DNA of 64,000 bases. Source: Xiphydria camelus (taxonomy: Eukaryota > Arthropoda > Insecta > Hymenoptera > Xiphydriidae). The position numbers were made by a program, and so were the translations under genes. The stretch covers positions 24,487,546-24,551,545 of the forward strand of contig OY783199.1 of the NCBI GenBank assembly GCA_963678675.1. Reading direction: 5' to 3'. The notes under the pieces are model-generated. The model worked only from the letters and a program-made list of their open reading frames with translations, was not told where the DNA came from and made no database searches. Positions 34,901 through 45,996 of this stretch are shown here, piece by piece (the stretch's first letter is position 1; each line of letters opens with the position of its first letter).

Positions 34901-36967
34901 TCCTTTAGGTTTAAAAATGCCCTAACAACACCTACTCGTTGTGAAATTTTAATGGATGCAAAAATGATAAACCCAAGCCTTCAAGGGCTTCCTACAGAAT
35001 TGAAGCGACACATCTTAAAGATGCTACCGCTCCACGAGAAAATGATATTGGGAGATTGCGATCCACAGAGTTTTCGTATATAACTGCGGAACTTTCGCAG
35101 AGATGTTTGCAATCATAAGAACCTGCCACAGCGTTCCGATTCTCAGGTTGCAAGAACTCTTGAAATGTCCAAAGTTGCAAAAGTTTTTGAATGTCTTTTA
35201 GGAACTCGAAAATGATTGCTACCTGTGAAAGTTATTTTGATATATATGTATATACCGACTGATACTGTACTCTAGCGAGTTTCGACTACGTAGAGAGTTC
35301 GATAACTTTATCGCGCTCGTTTAAAACTAAATGTAACAGAGAATATGAAGAATAACTACGCTCGTTGGCGTAGAATAATAAAAAGATGAAATCATAATCA
35401 TTAGCATCTCTATTCTCTCTATCCAACATGATTCTTCCTAGAGGTTGTCGGTCGCGGTGACCTTGTTTGCCACTGTAATCTTTATCCCACCCAGTAAAAA
35501 ATCGAAATGGAAGCAGGTCTACTTTTTCTCTCGTCGAGAACGCTAATAGAAATTCGTGTATTCTTTGTAAATCCAATCGTCACAATGACAGATTTGACGA
35601 CCACTCCATTAAATCTTTACGAGCGATACGGTAAAACTGTATGACGGGGTACTCACTCTTTGGCAAATGTACCTCCACAAGCACCGGCTGGTGATATCGC
35701 ACCATCAGTTTGCCGTCAAAGACTCTTCCAATAAAAGGCGGTTAGTTTGATGTCTGCTCGTCCATCGTACGTTGATTCCACTTGCGTTCAATGTTCAATT
35801 TCGCACAGAATTAACACTATCGATATTTGATATCGAAGATTTTAATAAACACTGATTCCTTTGCGCGGTGAAAATGAAATTAACCGCACTGACTCGCGCG
35901 CGCGCACCGAACGGACGGAAGTTGCCGGCGACACTGCGTTCGTAAAACGAGCTTCGCCGGGCTAGTGGAAATTACGATAGAAGTACTGCTTCAACCGTTG
36001 CATTACGCGCGATAGACACGCTAGCCTGCGATGCGTCATTGATATTTACTTATTGATGCTGCACGTTTCGAGTAACGGTTAAGAAAATAGGGGAAACGAT
36101 AACCGCGTTTGCAGGCGATCGAAAATGAGACTGTGGGCGAATCACGCGTTACAATCGAAATACTCGCGCCGGCCATTACGTTTGATGCTGCCCTTACCGG
36201 TACCGTTCTGCTCCCCCATTTTTCACTACTGGAGTCGAATACATGGCGTGTCGCGAAATTGGAATACCGTTGGAATTAAACAAGCGCATTACGCGTATCT
36301 AATTAATTCACTTGGTAGAGAAATTATTTACTTTCAGAATAGAAATTACAAGGCAATCTAAATTGTACCGTGTGCATAGGTATCGAATGGAACGAGATGG
36401 AAAATAAGACTACCCCGTGATATTTTCGTATAAAGCGGGGTACAGTTTTCTTTTCATGTGTGTGCAATCTCGAGATTTTCTTACCGCTAGACGAAAGTTC
36501 TCGCATCTTTTTCGAGTCCTGCTGCCGAATACGATCGCGGATTAATCTAGACCACCGGGATACGCGTGTGACGAGAGTATTGCAATCTTTCGACCGGTTG
36601 GGACGCGACCGTATGCTACCGCGGTTGCCTGAATTGAATATACTTAGAAAGAAGGGGGGGGGGGGAAGAGGGAGAGTGTATCGTTGGTTCTTCCATCCGG
36701 TGTTCGGTGCATTGGTAGGCAGCTACATTCAAAGCCCGTGGAGCTGTTCATTCCGAGTTGTTACGATGAAAAAGTAATTTGCTCGACGTTCTTATCGATC
36801 GCCATTCTCGACTTCGAATACGGGGTATATATTTGAGCGATCGTCGTGTAATACTGTATAACTTTCGCTCCAACCTTGCTTTTGTGTTTCAGCGGAGGAA
36901 GAAACGAAGGAAGATCCTTCTAACGAAAAAGGCAGGGAGAACAAGTCGCAAGCTAATGGTGATACCG
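31921..36967 (+). CDS. Candidate low-complexity gene (two exons seen, incomplete)
   Basis: The first candidate exon, 31921-32039, starts with an ATG in an AAAATGG context and encodes 39 Ser/Gln/Thr-rich residues (MAESGDTAVSSVLSSVVSRG...) before a GTACGT donor in phase 1. A matching phase-1 exon at 36893-36967 is bounded by a TTTGTGTTTCAG acceptor and a GTAAGC donor. It encodes EEETKEDPSNEKGRENKSQ, a hydrophilic, probably disordered stretch. Joining them gives an open frame and again a phase-1 end, so more exons should follow; an acceptor at 37943 opens a short Ser/Cys-rich frame but lacks a good donor. No domain is recognised. The link between the two exons is inference; an FBXO7-like gene lies between them on the same strand. 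Confidence 0.35.
32582..32703. repeat. 122-base hairpin (MITE-like)
   Basis: TGAGGAGCACAGTTCCAAAA is answered by TTTTGGAACTGTGCTCCTCA. The arms pair for about 50 bases around a small loop near 32643, with very few mismatches. It is too short for a coding element. Confidence 0.8.
32704..33924. other. Spacer upstream of the FBXO7-like gene
   Basis: AT-rich sequence containing several ACCTA/TACCT and TGGTAC words around 33480-33640 that could fold locally. A frame opening DSPLILDDVTDDSLW near 32765 looks slightly protein-like, but only a poor acceptor precedes it. I do not call an exon. Confidence 0.4.
33925..35083 (+). CDS. FBXO7: FBXO7/nutcracker-like FP-domain protein with truncated F-box
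   Basis: Exons 33925-34103, 34527-34793 and 34909-35083 join in phase (2, 2) to give 206 residues. Residues about 50-165 form an FP domain as in FBXO7 and PI31 (ESLHIPKDWKSKETGVYSM, KLVVIPLGDLLVLNLY). It is followed by the start of an F-box, LQGLPTELKRHILKMLP. FP domains are known to mediate FBXO7-PI31 pairing and proteasome regulation, while the F-box binds SKP1. Here the F-box breaks off after about 30 residues at a TAA, and no ubiquitin-like domain precedes the FP domain. F-box-like residues seem to carry on in other frames after 35083, so a frameshift, a missed exon or a decaying copy are all possible. Start chosen: first ATG, preceded by CGAAA. Confidence 0.6.
35084..36892. other. Downstream of the FBXO7-like gene, no further gene seen
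   Basis: AT-rich to about 35880, then more GC-rich. A 12-13 base G run lies at about 36653-36665. No supported exon until 36893. Confidence 0.4.
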
Positions 36968-39900
36968 GTAAGCATTTTCATGCACTACGCTTTAGAACAT
37001 TTAAGAAATACAGAAAATATCGAGGAACGCGTTAATTCGTGCACTGATAATCGCTGCAGAAAATCGGCGACTGATTCAGATAGAAATAAGGAAAAGGTCG
37101 ATTGTAGTTCGATTCATTTCGGTTTAAAAAAATTAATAGCGACTCGAATCAACGGCTTAAATTTAATTTTTAACCTCGTATGGATAAAAATCATACGAAA
37201 ATTGATACGCGAACAATTTTCCACTCTGGAAAAAGTGGTTATTTTCTGTGTCCCGTAAACAATCTCCGACAAACACGTCGTTTTACTTTCGTCCGACGAA
37301 AAAAATCTTGCCCAACACGCAGCAAAAATATAGCTTATCGGTGCGTCTTCGCTTTTCGACGAGCACAAAAGTCTCCGTAAAATAGCGTGGCTTTATATAA
37401 ATCTGAAAAGGATTTCTCTTGGCGTTGATTGAACGCATGCGAAAGCGGAAGCGGGCTTCACAGAAAACACATGCATACACCATGTCCCTCGTCTGGATTT
37501 GCTCGTCTCTGGAAATTCGGAAGCGTTCCGATAATATGATTCGTAAATCCGAGATGAACTTCTCCGCGGGGGATCTCGAGAGCCGGATGAACTTCGGGAC
37601 AACTTAAGGGATTTTCCAGACCGCGGCGGGGTGAATGTGAAATTCTCGAATATCTCAAAGGGTTCCCGTGAATTATGCTAAACTACGCAAGGGGGAGAAT
37701 CTCGCGGAAGGGGCTAAGCGTATACGGATATTGGAATGAGCTTAATTTACAAGTTGGTTTTTCCTCGCATTCATCTCCCCGCGCGTGTAATCCTTATAAA
37801 TTAATTTTGCAAAAGTCAACCCTCAACCCAGCCACTTCTGACCCTCGAGGCTCTGACCCTACACACGCGAACTCTCGATGCTCGTAGGCGGATTCAGATT
37901 CCCCGTCGCAAAGCTCCGAACGAAATGGTTAGGATCTTTGCAGGCTGGAAGAGAGAGAGCAAATATTTAAGCTGCAGTTCTTCGGAAGCCTGTTTACAGA
38001 CCGGAGGAAAAGTGCTTTCAGGATTGAGCAGCTCCCGTCTGCGAGGCCACTAAAATGTGTATCGATTTAACGTTATCGTTTTTCCTCGGGAGCTTTCTCC
38101 GCGTCGCTTTGAGCGCGTTTGCTCGGTGTGGAGTAAGACATTCGATACAGGGTGACAGCCAACGTCATCGTCGTCGTTGCCATCGTAAAACGCATCGCTT
38201 TCAATTGGTCTTCCCCGCGCTGACCATGGTGCGTTGAAAATAATCCTCCCCCGAGATCAGGTTTCGCCGCGGAGGTCAGAGCCAGTAGATAAAACATTCG
38301 TAACGCGGTAACTTCCTGCGAACAGCTTCTGGCAGCCTGCACGAAGAGCACCCTTGACCCTGAATTCGACCCGCACTCCCAAATCAACGATAGTGCACAG
38401 GGAAGGAGATGAGCGTTGACTCAGAATATCGCACGATAATGCATATGCAGTGGCTTTGTGATTGCCATTTAAAATAACCACCAACGGTATTTTTCAATAT
38501 ATCCATTTTAGCAATTCTTCATTTCTAGGTGAATATCTAATATTTTTTATCGCGAAAATCAGTGGCTAAAATTTTGTATCGCACTTATTAAACATAGATT
38601 GAACATTTTTGATCGAGATGAAACGTTGACAAATTCCTCTCAAATTCACCCCGAAGTGTCATCCCACAAAACGAAAAGATACGAAACTGTCCGGGGATAG
38701 CCCGATCGAGGTAGGTGGAAAAATCCTGCTCGCTCCTCGTCGTCGAGTGTGTCGAGCATCCAGGTCGAGGTTAAAAGCGAGGGTCGTCTCCCTCGAAACG
38801 GGTCACCTCGCGCGTTTCGAAAGTTCCTGGAGGCTCTCCGGGCTCGACCCATACTCGCTCGTGCTACCCCAGTTAACAATTCGCGCGAACCTCCGCGACG
38901 AGAGCTTCGTCGCGTTTCCGAAGCTGGGTAAGCTAAGCTTGCGCCGTTCGGCCCCTCTCTCCGTCCCTCTCGCGCCTCTCACTCCCTCTTCCCGGTTTGC
39001 TCTCTCCTCTTTCCTCCGGGGTGGTCCCAGCCCTCTCATCCCAGTGCGCGCATCGAACCCGTCCTGGACGAAAGTCCTTCCCGCGTCGCTCATCGCTCCT
39101 GTGGAGGATTTCGGTTCGACGCGGGAATTCATGGACAAATTCTCCGAAAATATCTCGACGGAAGGGGAAGATATTTTTGAGGGGGAGGAAAGGGGAGGAA
39201 GGAGCGGTCGTGAGTTCGGTACTGAAATTTCGCTCGGGGAAATTACGAATGAAATCAGTGGTTCGAGTGATCAGTGAAAAATTTGGAGGGGAATACCTTC
39301 GTGGCGTATAATAAAAAACGGGAAAATTTTACGGTAGGATTTTTAGAAAGAAAATGTTAATATTATTCAAACTATAAGGTCGCGTCCCCGTTGTAAAAAC
39401 GGCGTTGCCAATTTCTCATAAGTGTTTGAGATCATAGTCGGATGTGAAATTTTTTATTCGACGTGATCGTGACGTAATCCACTTTCTACATTCTTTCTCC
39501 TTCACGTGTTCGCGCCAGAAATATCATAAAACGTTGGTGTGGAGGAGACGCGCTTTCATGTTTACGGATATCGGTATCAGGGAGACGATAAGAAACTCCG
39601 CGTCGTATTTCTCGGAATTCCAAACATACTCACACCGCTGTACACCCACAGCCACCATCACCAGTGCACGCAATCCTATACGCATTGTTTTCCTGGAAAT
39701 ACTTCCCCAACGTCGTCTGCATTTATACATTCTTACGTTCAGTCACTACTGCGGCTGCTTCGTTAAGATATGTCTGACGGGTGTATCGGTAAATGAATTT
39801 TGAAACCATGCTCCGATTCAACGCAGCGATTAATAAGTCATTCATCGATTTCTCGAATTACTCATGGATATTATCATACAAATATTCAGCCGAAGAAGTT

Positions 39901-40830
39901 CTCTTTTTCAATCACCAGTCGAGCTTTCCTCATTACTCGTGGTTTCAATTATCGGATACAAGAGGAAAACTCTAATTGTGTGTAGAACCTCTAGGAGCAA
40001 TTTCTCTCGACCAAATTTCTAATTAATTTCACCTCTGTCGATTCCCCCGTTACCCGAAGCAGCACTCGAGTTAAATTAAAATACGACACCCTAATTTTTC
40101 CTCTCAGAGTGTCGAAAAGTATTCATCTCAGGTATCGACGAGGGTGCGTTTCGAACGACAGACAATAAAGGCGCGGTTGGTAAACCTAATCTCCCGTTGG
40201 CAGGTTTTCCCGCCGCTTTTGGCACTTGGCGAACGAGTCGCGTCAGCTCGCATCCCCCCCCCCCCCCCCCCGAAGTATGGATGGCGTTTGTCGCGAAAAT
40301 AAATGGAAAATTCACGACGAAAGGGGGACGAGTTATTGCGTGTCTATTTGTCTCATTTTTTTAACGGGTGAGGTCATTTTCACGCGACGACGCGTACGCG
40401 AAGTGACGAACGACGTCTGCATTCCTCTTTCACACCTAAATCGACGTGTAAAGGAGAGAATATTTCCTTCGTTCCAGCACAAACAAATCCATCCACTTAG
40501 CAGCCTAAATAAGGGCAATAAACTTCGTCCAATGATAAGTTGAGCGGACAGACTCGACGAGTGAAGCGAAAAATAATCCGATTCTAAAGTCCATCGGAAG
40601 TGCATCTCCCATCGAGAAGACGGATTTACGCCGGTCCAGAGATCTCGCGAGTGTCATGGAGTGGTAGATATCATTGATATACGGTTATATAGTGGTTGAC
40701 CTTCCGCCGAGGATGGACTAATCCGGCTCCACGAGAATATCGCTCGGAATATGCATGCGGTGTATCCGGTGGATCGTGCGTAAATCGAGCGACTCCCGAG
40801 TGCGAGAAGTGAATTTCGCGTGTTTCCAAG
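36968..40830. other. Long stretch without a supported gene
   Basis: A strong-looking acceptor at 38872 and donor at 38928 bound a 55-base frame, and a minus-strand frame at 38073-38387 reads protein-like near its end (STHHGQRGEDQLKAMRFTMA). Neither joins a gene I can build. An 18-base C run lies at 40254-40271. Confidence 0.35.
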
Positions 40831-40999
40831 ATCGCCGCGTCACTCTCCGAGATCGCCCGTGTGTTACGCTTTACGGACGACGAAGGGGTCGTCCCGGGAA
40901 GTACGGAGGAGGCCCGGAGGAGGGCCCTGTGGCAGTGTTACTCGGCGAGGATGCTCACGCACAGTCACAGCGACGGAGAATTTCCAATATACTCGCAAG
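40831..40999 (+). CDS. Orphan coding-like exon of unknown gene
   Basis: From a TTTCCAAG acceptor (or CTCCGAG at 40851) to a GTAAAC donor at 41000, one phase is open. It encodes IARVLRFTDDEGVVPGSTEE, continues through ARRRALWQCYSARM and ends DGEFPIYSQ. Third codon positions are strongly G/C, as in the Kelch exons. A stop upstream in frame (40810) means it cannot be a first exon with its own ATG. It enters in phase 0 and exits in phase 1. I do not recognise the family and found no partner exon. The CMC-type transposon at 41158 would lie in its downstream intron. Confidence 0.4.
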
Positions 41000-41157
41000 G
41001 TAAACTCTTTGGTTTGTTGGACCTTCGATCGGATTTTTGTCGGGCTGCTTTTCGTTTATTCTCGAGTCCCCGCAGGCGCGATATTTTTTTCTGGGTCGGG
41101 GGCAATTCGCAGGGACGAGATAATCGGAGAGTATCGTCCGATTTCTTGCCTATACAT

Positions 41158-41345
41158 CCCAGGTAGCAGTGACACGTCATATTCACGTCGCTTGAAGGTG
41201 ATTGTTCGTCGACGACGTCATATGCCTTAAATTCGACGTTTTAATCACGTGTTATTTGAAGATCATATTATGACGTCATTGAAATGACGTTTTTTTCACG
41301 TAATTTGTTGACGAAACAGTCACATAATTTATTATTTCCCTACGC
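41158..41345. repeat. Left sub-terminal TGACG/CGTCA array
   Basis: The words CACGTCA, TTCACGTCG, GACGACGTCATAT, TATGACGTCATTG, AATGACGTTTTTTTCACG and TTGACGAAAC follow one another in both orientations. The same words fill the right end (45960-46190). Such sub-terminal arrays are a known feature of CACTA elements, where the transposase complex binds. Confidence 0.7.
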
Positions 41346-41373
41346 ATAATCAGGTGTGTAACTGTAAGAAATG

Positions 41374-41545
41374 TATAAGATGAAATACCCATCAGTTGAA
41401 AAGTTTGTGAGATATTTTCGTTCAAAGTACAAGAGTAAATTGCGCTGCGTGCGACTAAGTTTCCAGCGCCCAGCGAAATTTACTCTTGTACTTTGAGCGG
41501 AAATATCTCACAAACGGTTCAGCGAATGGACATTTCACCTTTTAC
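41374..41545. repeat. Hairpin inside the transposon leader
   Basis: AAAGTACAAGAGTAAATT on the left is opposed by AATTTACTCTTGTACTTT on the right. Pairing runs outward through TTTGTGAGATAT. The loop is about 30 bases. A diverged half copy (GATTACTCTTGTATTTTGAG) lies in the last DUF4806 intron near 44069, so this may be a small element nested in the transposon. Confidence 0.7.
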
Positions 41546-42135
41546 CTTTTTTTGTTCATCTTGACGAGCTCTACTACTTTTGTAGGAATTAAAATACCGA
41601 ATTCCACTTAAAAAGATGAAAGTAACCTTCATATCTCGTAAATAATGCGTGTCATTGAAAATCTGTTGCATCTACCATATGTATCTTTCAATACCAAACA
41701 AATTTTATTTGAAATATATTTTCATAAAATTACAAATAACGGAAATAAACGGGATTTTCCCTTGATACCTCTGCGGGATACTTTTTACAAGAACTCCAAC
41801 GGAATAGAAAATCACGGCATTGCGGGTACCCGTGTTACCTGCCACTTTCCTTGGTATCCGCGTTTAATGAGTTCCATGTGCTGACCAAATGCCGTAGACC
41901 GAGGTGGGTCTTTCCCTATACTAACGTACCGTCACCACGGCAGAAACGGTTTATTTCTTTGAGTTTGAAAATTTCGGTTCAGTCACGTCGGTAGTCCCGT
42001 ACAGTTCAAACGATATTCGAACATTCGTGGCATTTTCAGTGCAGTGCATATACGATTTCTTAAAGCAGCAAAGTGACAGGAAAATAAAAGTGAGAGCGAG
42101 CGAAAAAAGAGTGACTGTATAAGACGTCGCGTATA
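41546..42135. other. Transposon 5' leader
   Basis: AT-rich sequence, then moderate GC, before the DUF4806 start. It presumably carries the transposon promoter. I see no clear TATA box at a fitting distance. Confidence 0.35.
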
Positions 42136-44250
42136 ATGACATATGTAGGCGTCGAGTTTTCTGCTTCCGAGGAATGTGCAGGCGGCATAGCTGTAGTAAA
42201 TAGCCGCTGGTTAACGCCACGAAAAAAAGAAGTCTTGTGGCCACCATGCAAGACGCAAAATGAATACAATAAATTATTAAAACGTGGGGAAAATCCAGAT
42301 GAGGAGACCTGGACAGTGTATGGTATTTGCCGTCGTTTTTTTGAGTGCGGTAAGTACACACATATGCTTATTCCTTCTTAACAAAAGGGGGATAACAACG
42401 TAAAGCCGAATTTTTGGAGCTCCTCATTATCTTTTCTTTGTGATATGGTTGAGCGCTGAACGAATGCACGAGATATCGTTCGATAACATTTTTTTTTATT
42501 TCATCAGATTCTTCAATTCGATATTAAAAAACTATAATCATTATATTTCTATACAGATGATTTTGAAAAAGCTTCGTATAAAATAAAACAAGCCGAAGTA
42601 ACCTCAGATATACAGTCAGGTATTGAAACACCAAAAAAAAAGCAATCGTGGAAGAGAAAAGTCTCTGCTACCCGCAAAATTTTGTCTGATTCGAGTGACG
42701 AAGAAAATATCAGTCTTCTTCCTAGACCACCGAAGGTAGAAATCTATAAAAAGTCTGGTTCTGAGTGCAAAAGATTGAAACTGGGAGAGGATGGTACGTA
42801 CACCTGAAGAATTATTAATGAACATGGCTGATTATATTTTTCGCGCTGGCATTTCGATAAATTTAAGAAGATTTTCAAATTGAGCCTTCATTAAATAATT
42901 ATAGGAAATTTAAAACTTGATTTGTATCATTTTATGGACATGATCCAACAATTACGAGCAATCTTATTACATGAAATAAGCTATTTAACAGTTTTGTATC
43001 ATATCTTTGTATGAATTAGAAATGTATGATCTGAATATTTTTTAGTTAATTCCGATCCACATTCTATTAATACAAGAAATGATGATGATTATTCAGTTCA
43101 ACCATCTCATTCAACGATCTCTCATCTTTCAAAAGTATCGCAATCTACCGGTACTTTGAATAATGATTTAGATGACCTAGCAGCAAATAATGTTAATAAT
43201 ATCGGTAAGCCTATGGTAATTATATTTGAAATCCAATATTTCAATATGTGCGGGTAAAATTGCCTGCACATATTGCAATACGACAAAACGTTTCCGCCAA
43301 CCTAATATACAGATTTTATGTAGGAAAATTAACAGACGTATGTCTATATATTTTTACCAATACTTTGATTAATTTATTGTAGTGTTTCAACGGAAGTTAT
43401 TACGAGAAATTTTTATTATAAAAGAACAAAATACCCAAATACTTCGATGGATTGAAAAGCAGTCAACAACTGCCACGTTAAACCAATGTCAAGCAGCACA
43501 TTTACCATCAAATTTACCGATTAATACTACTGATGATCTAGATGGATTCGAACGTTATTTAGAAGAAAAAGAAAATTTGATTGGCTTCGTAAGAATTGTC
43601 TCTTTACTTATAAACATATTGACATATAATTTGATTCAAGCTTCTCTATATTTGATTACTTCTTTTTATTATCATACTTCGTAAATCATATGAATAGCAT
43701 ACATATACGTATACCGCAATTCAAGAATTCAATTTATCACTTTAACTCAATTTCAAAAGTCACATCACAACATATTTCCAGACATAAATAAGCCTATACA
43801 AAAAAGGAATAACGTTTTGTTTCAGTCTACATACCTATCACAATTGGGCGGTAAAAACACATCATCCAAAGTAAATAATATATTACGTCGATGCATAACA
43901 GACAATCTCGCAAAAGAATATAGTTTCTTTGGCAAGCGTGCAGATAAGAAAGTTTTTTCACAACTAAAGTTGAAGACTGCCGTCGTTCGTAAGTATTCTG
44001 ACATACTTTGAAGAATGAGTTATGCTGCGTGCCGCTACAAATTCCCATTACACATCAGAGTGGTGGAACAGATTACTCTTGTATTTTGAGTGGCAATATG
44101 TTTAACAAACTTGTTTGAAATTGTTTAATTCCAGGTGCAATAAACTCAACTGATTGTTCAGAACAAGAAATCAACGACAGTATCAAAATTTGGCTTAAAC
44201 ACGCACCTCAACGGTACAAAATTCAAGAATTGAAGAAACAGAATCCTTAA
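42136..44250 (+). CDS. Transposon ORF1: DUF4806-type protein
   Basis: Six exons (42136-42349, 42557-42793, 43046-43204, 43383-43588, 43826-43988, 44135-44250) total 1,095 bases and close exactly on a TAA: 364 residues with no internal stop. The N-terminal part (TYVGVEFSASEECAGGIAVV) and Lys/Ser-rich middle precede a C-terminal DUF4806-like segment. That segment runs from LPINTTDDLDGFERYLEEKE through YLSQLGGKNTSSKVNNILRR and YSFFGKRADKKVF to the end. Such proteins are widespread in insect, hydra and vertebrate genomes, often as DNA-transposon passengers. The role is unproven, perhaps DNA binding like TNPA of CACTA elements. The stop lies three bases before the transposase ATG and in its phase. 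Confidence 0.85.
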
Positions 44251-44253
44251 ACA

Positions 44254-45996
44254 ATGAGCAGAAAGACGACAAATGCAACTACAGGGAAACGTCAGCGGAA
44301 TAGAAAAATTGCAAAAGCTGTCGAAAATGCATTACATGAAATAAAACAGGAAAGTAATAGAATTCAAGTAACGAAGGAGTCTATTGCACATAATCATAAA
44401 AGCGAAAATGTATATAGAAGCGATTGTGATAGCAATGTTTCACCGCTACTTCAAAATAGTACCCACATGAATCGCGTATTTTTGAATGACAGTGCTACCA
44501 CATCAGAATTAGTCTATAACAATGATACTTTTGAAATGCTTTCCGATAGTAGCAGTACGATTGAAACACCTGATCTCTCTCAGAAGCTGAGACTTTGGGC
44601 AATAACTAGGAATGTACCTCGCTCGACAGTTAATGATCTATTACACATTCTTTCGCCCTATCATCCAGATTTACCGCTTGATTCACGAAGTTTATTAGTA
44701 ACTAAATTAAATATAGACACTAAGAAACTAGAAAACGGGGAATACTGCCACTTGGGTTTATTGAATGGAATTAAAAAAGTAATTTCCCCATATCTGAAGG
44801 ATATTTCTAGTAATGTAATAGAAATAAGTTTCAATGTTGATGGTTTGCCCTTATTTGCAAGTTCGAAAACGCAGTTGTGGCCTATTTTGGGGTTAATAAA
44901 AAAAATAAAATGTCAACCTTTTGTTGTTGGAATTTTTTGTGGCAACGGCAAACCAAAGCCACTAACCGAGTTTTTAGAAAATTTTGTAAATGATCTTAGT
45001 CATTTATTGGAAAATGGCATTAAACTTGATAACAAAAAATATATTGTCACTTTACATAGCTTCGTTTGCGATGCTCCAGCTAGGGCATACTTAAAATGTA
45101 TAAAATCTCATGGCGGATACTCTTCTTGTGAAAAATGTACAGAATCTGGCGAGTATGTCGATGGAAGAGTTACATTGCAAGGTATTCATGCGCCTAAGAG
45201 AACTGATACTTCATTCTCTCTACAAATAGATAGCGACCACCACTTAGGCGTTTCACCTTTATCGAAAATTCCAACAATAGGATTAGTGTCAAATTTCCCC
45301 ATAGATTATATGCATAATGTATGTTTAGGTGTTGCTAAAAAGTTATTAAATACTTGGATTTCTGGTTCTTTACAAGTCCGCCTAGGCAGTAGATCAGTTC
45401 ATCTATTATCAGAACGCTTATTGTCATCGCGATTTTACATTCCTGTAGAGTTTAACCGCAAACCCCGCAGCTTGGAAGAATTGCCACGCTGGAAAGCAAC
45501 AGAATTTAGAACTTTTGTATTATACCTAGGTCCGATTGTATTAAGAAATATCGTAGATCCCTCGATATATGAACATTTCTTGCTCTTTCATTCTGCTATT
45601 ACTATTCTGATTTCATACAAACACATTTCCACATTCGGCTGCAGGACTGCTGGCAATGTTTTAAACGTATTTGTTAAGCATTGTGAAAAATTGTATGGCA
45701 AACAATTTTTAATTCATAATATTCATATGTTATCTCACCTCAGCGATGATGCAGAAATGTATGGACCTTTGGATAATTTCTCAGCGTTTGTTTTCGAAAA
45801 TTTTTTCAATGCCTATTATTGTAATTCTAATGATCATATTTCACTGTTTAACAATATTGCGACTAGAGCTTTACTTACATTTTTTACACTCTTCTTTAAA
45901 ATTTCCTTGAGTTTAAATAATATTGCAAAGCTTTTCACTGAGAATAAGATTTTAAAGTGTGACGTCTTTAGGATGGCATTATCACGTAACTTTTAA
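44254..45996 (+). CDS. Transposon ORF2: CMC/CACTA-like transposase
   Basis: A single 580-residue frame without introns. After a basic, Ser/Asn-rich N-terminus, the core shows NVDGLPLFASSKTQLWPIL (first acidic residue), PFVVGIFCGNGKPKPL, HSFVCDAPARAYLKCIKSHG (second acidic residue), a CEKC knuckle and FPIDYMHNVCLGVAKKLL, the D-x-M-H-x-x-x-x-G pattern of CACTA-type (Tnp2) transposases. It ends with a helical C-terminus (SFVLYLGPIV-like, HNIHMLSHL, NFFNAYYC). The enzyme should cut and join the element ends. It starts at an ATG directly after TAA-ACA of ORF1, so its expression route is unusual. Confidence 0.88.
   Translation: MSRKTTNATTGKRQRNRKIAKAVENALHEIKQESNRIQVTKESIAHNHKSENVYRSDCDSNVSPLLQNSTHMNRVFLNDSATTSELVYNNDTFEMLSDSSSTIETPDLSQKLRLWAITRNVPRSTVNDLLHILSPYHPDLPLDSRSLLVTKLNIDTKKLENGEYCHLGLLNGIKKVISPYLKDISSNVIEISFNVDGLPLFASSKTQLWPILGLIKKIKCQPFVVGIFCGNGKPKPLTEFLENFVNDLSHLLENGIKLDNKKYIVTLHSFVCDAPARAYLKCIKSHGGYSSCEKCTESGEYVDGRVTLQGIHAPKRTDTSFSLQIDSDHHLGVSPLSKIPTIGLVSNFPIDYMHNVCLGVAKKLLNTWISGSLQVRLGSRSVHLLSERLLSSRFYIPVEFNRKPRSLEELPRWKATEFRTFVLYLGPIVLRNIVDPSIYEHFLLFHSAITILISYKHISTFGCRTAGNVLNVFVKHCEKLYGKQFLIHNIHMLSHLSDDAEMYGPLDNFSAFVFENFFNAYYCNSNDHISLFNNIATRALLTFFTLFFKISLSLNNIAKLFTENKILKCDVFRMALSRNF

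Noticed and set aside
38073..38387. Minus-strand frame with a protein-like C-terminus
   Set aside because: No acceptor with a good pyrimidine tract and no partner exon; similarity to a real protein could not be judged.
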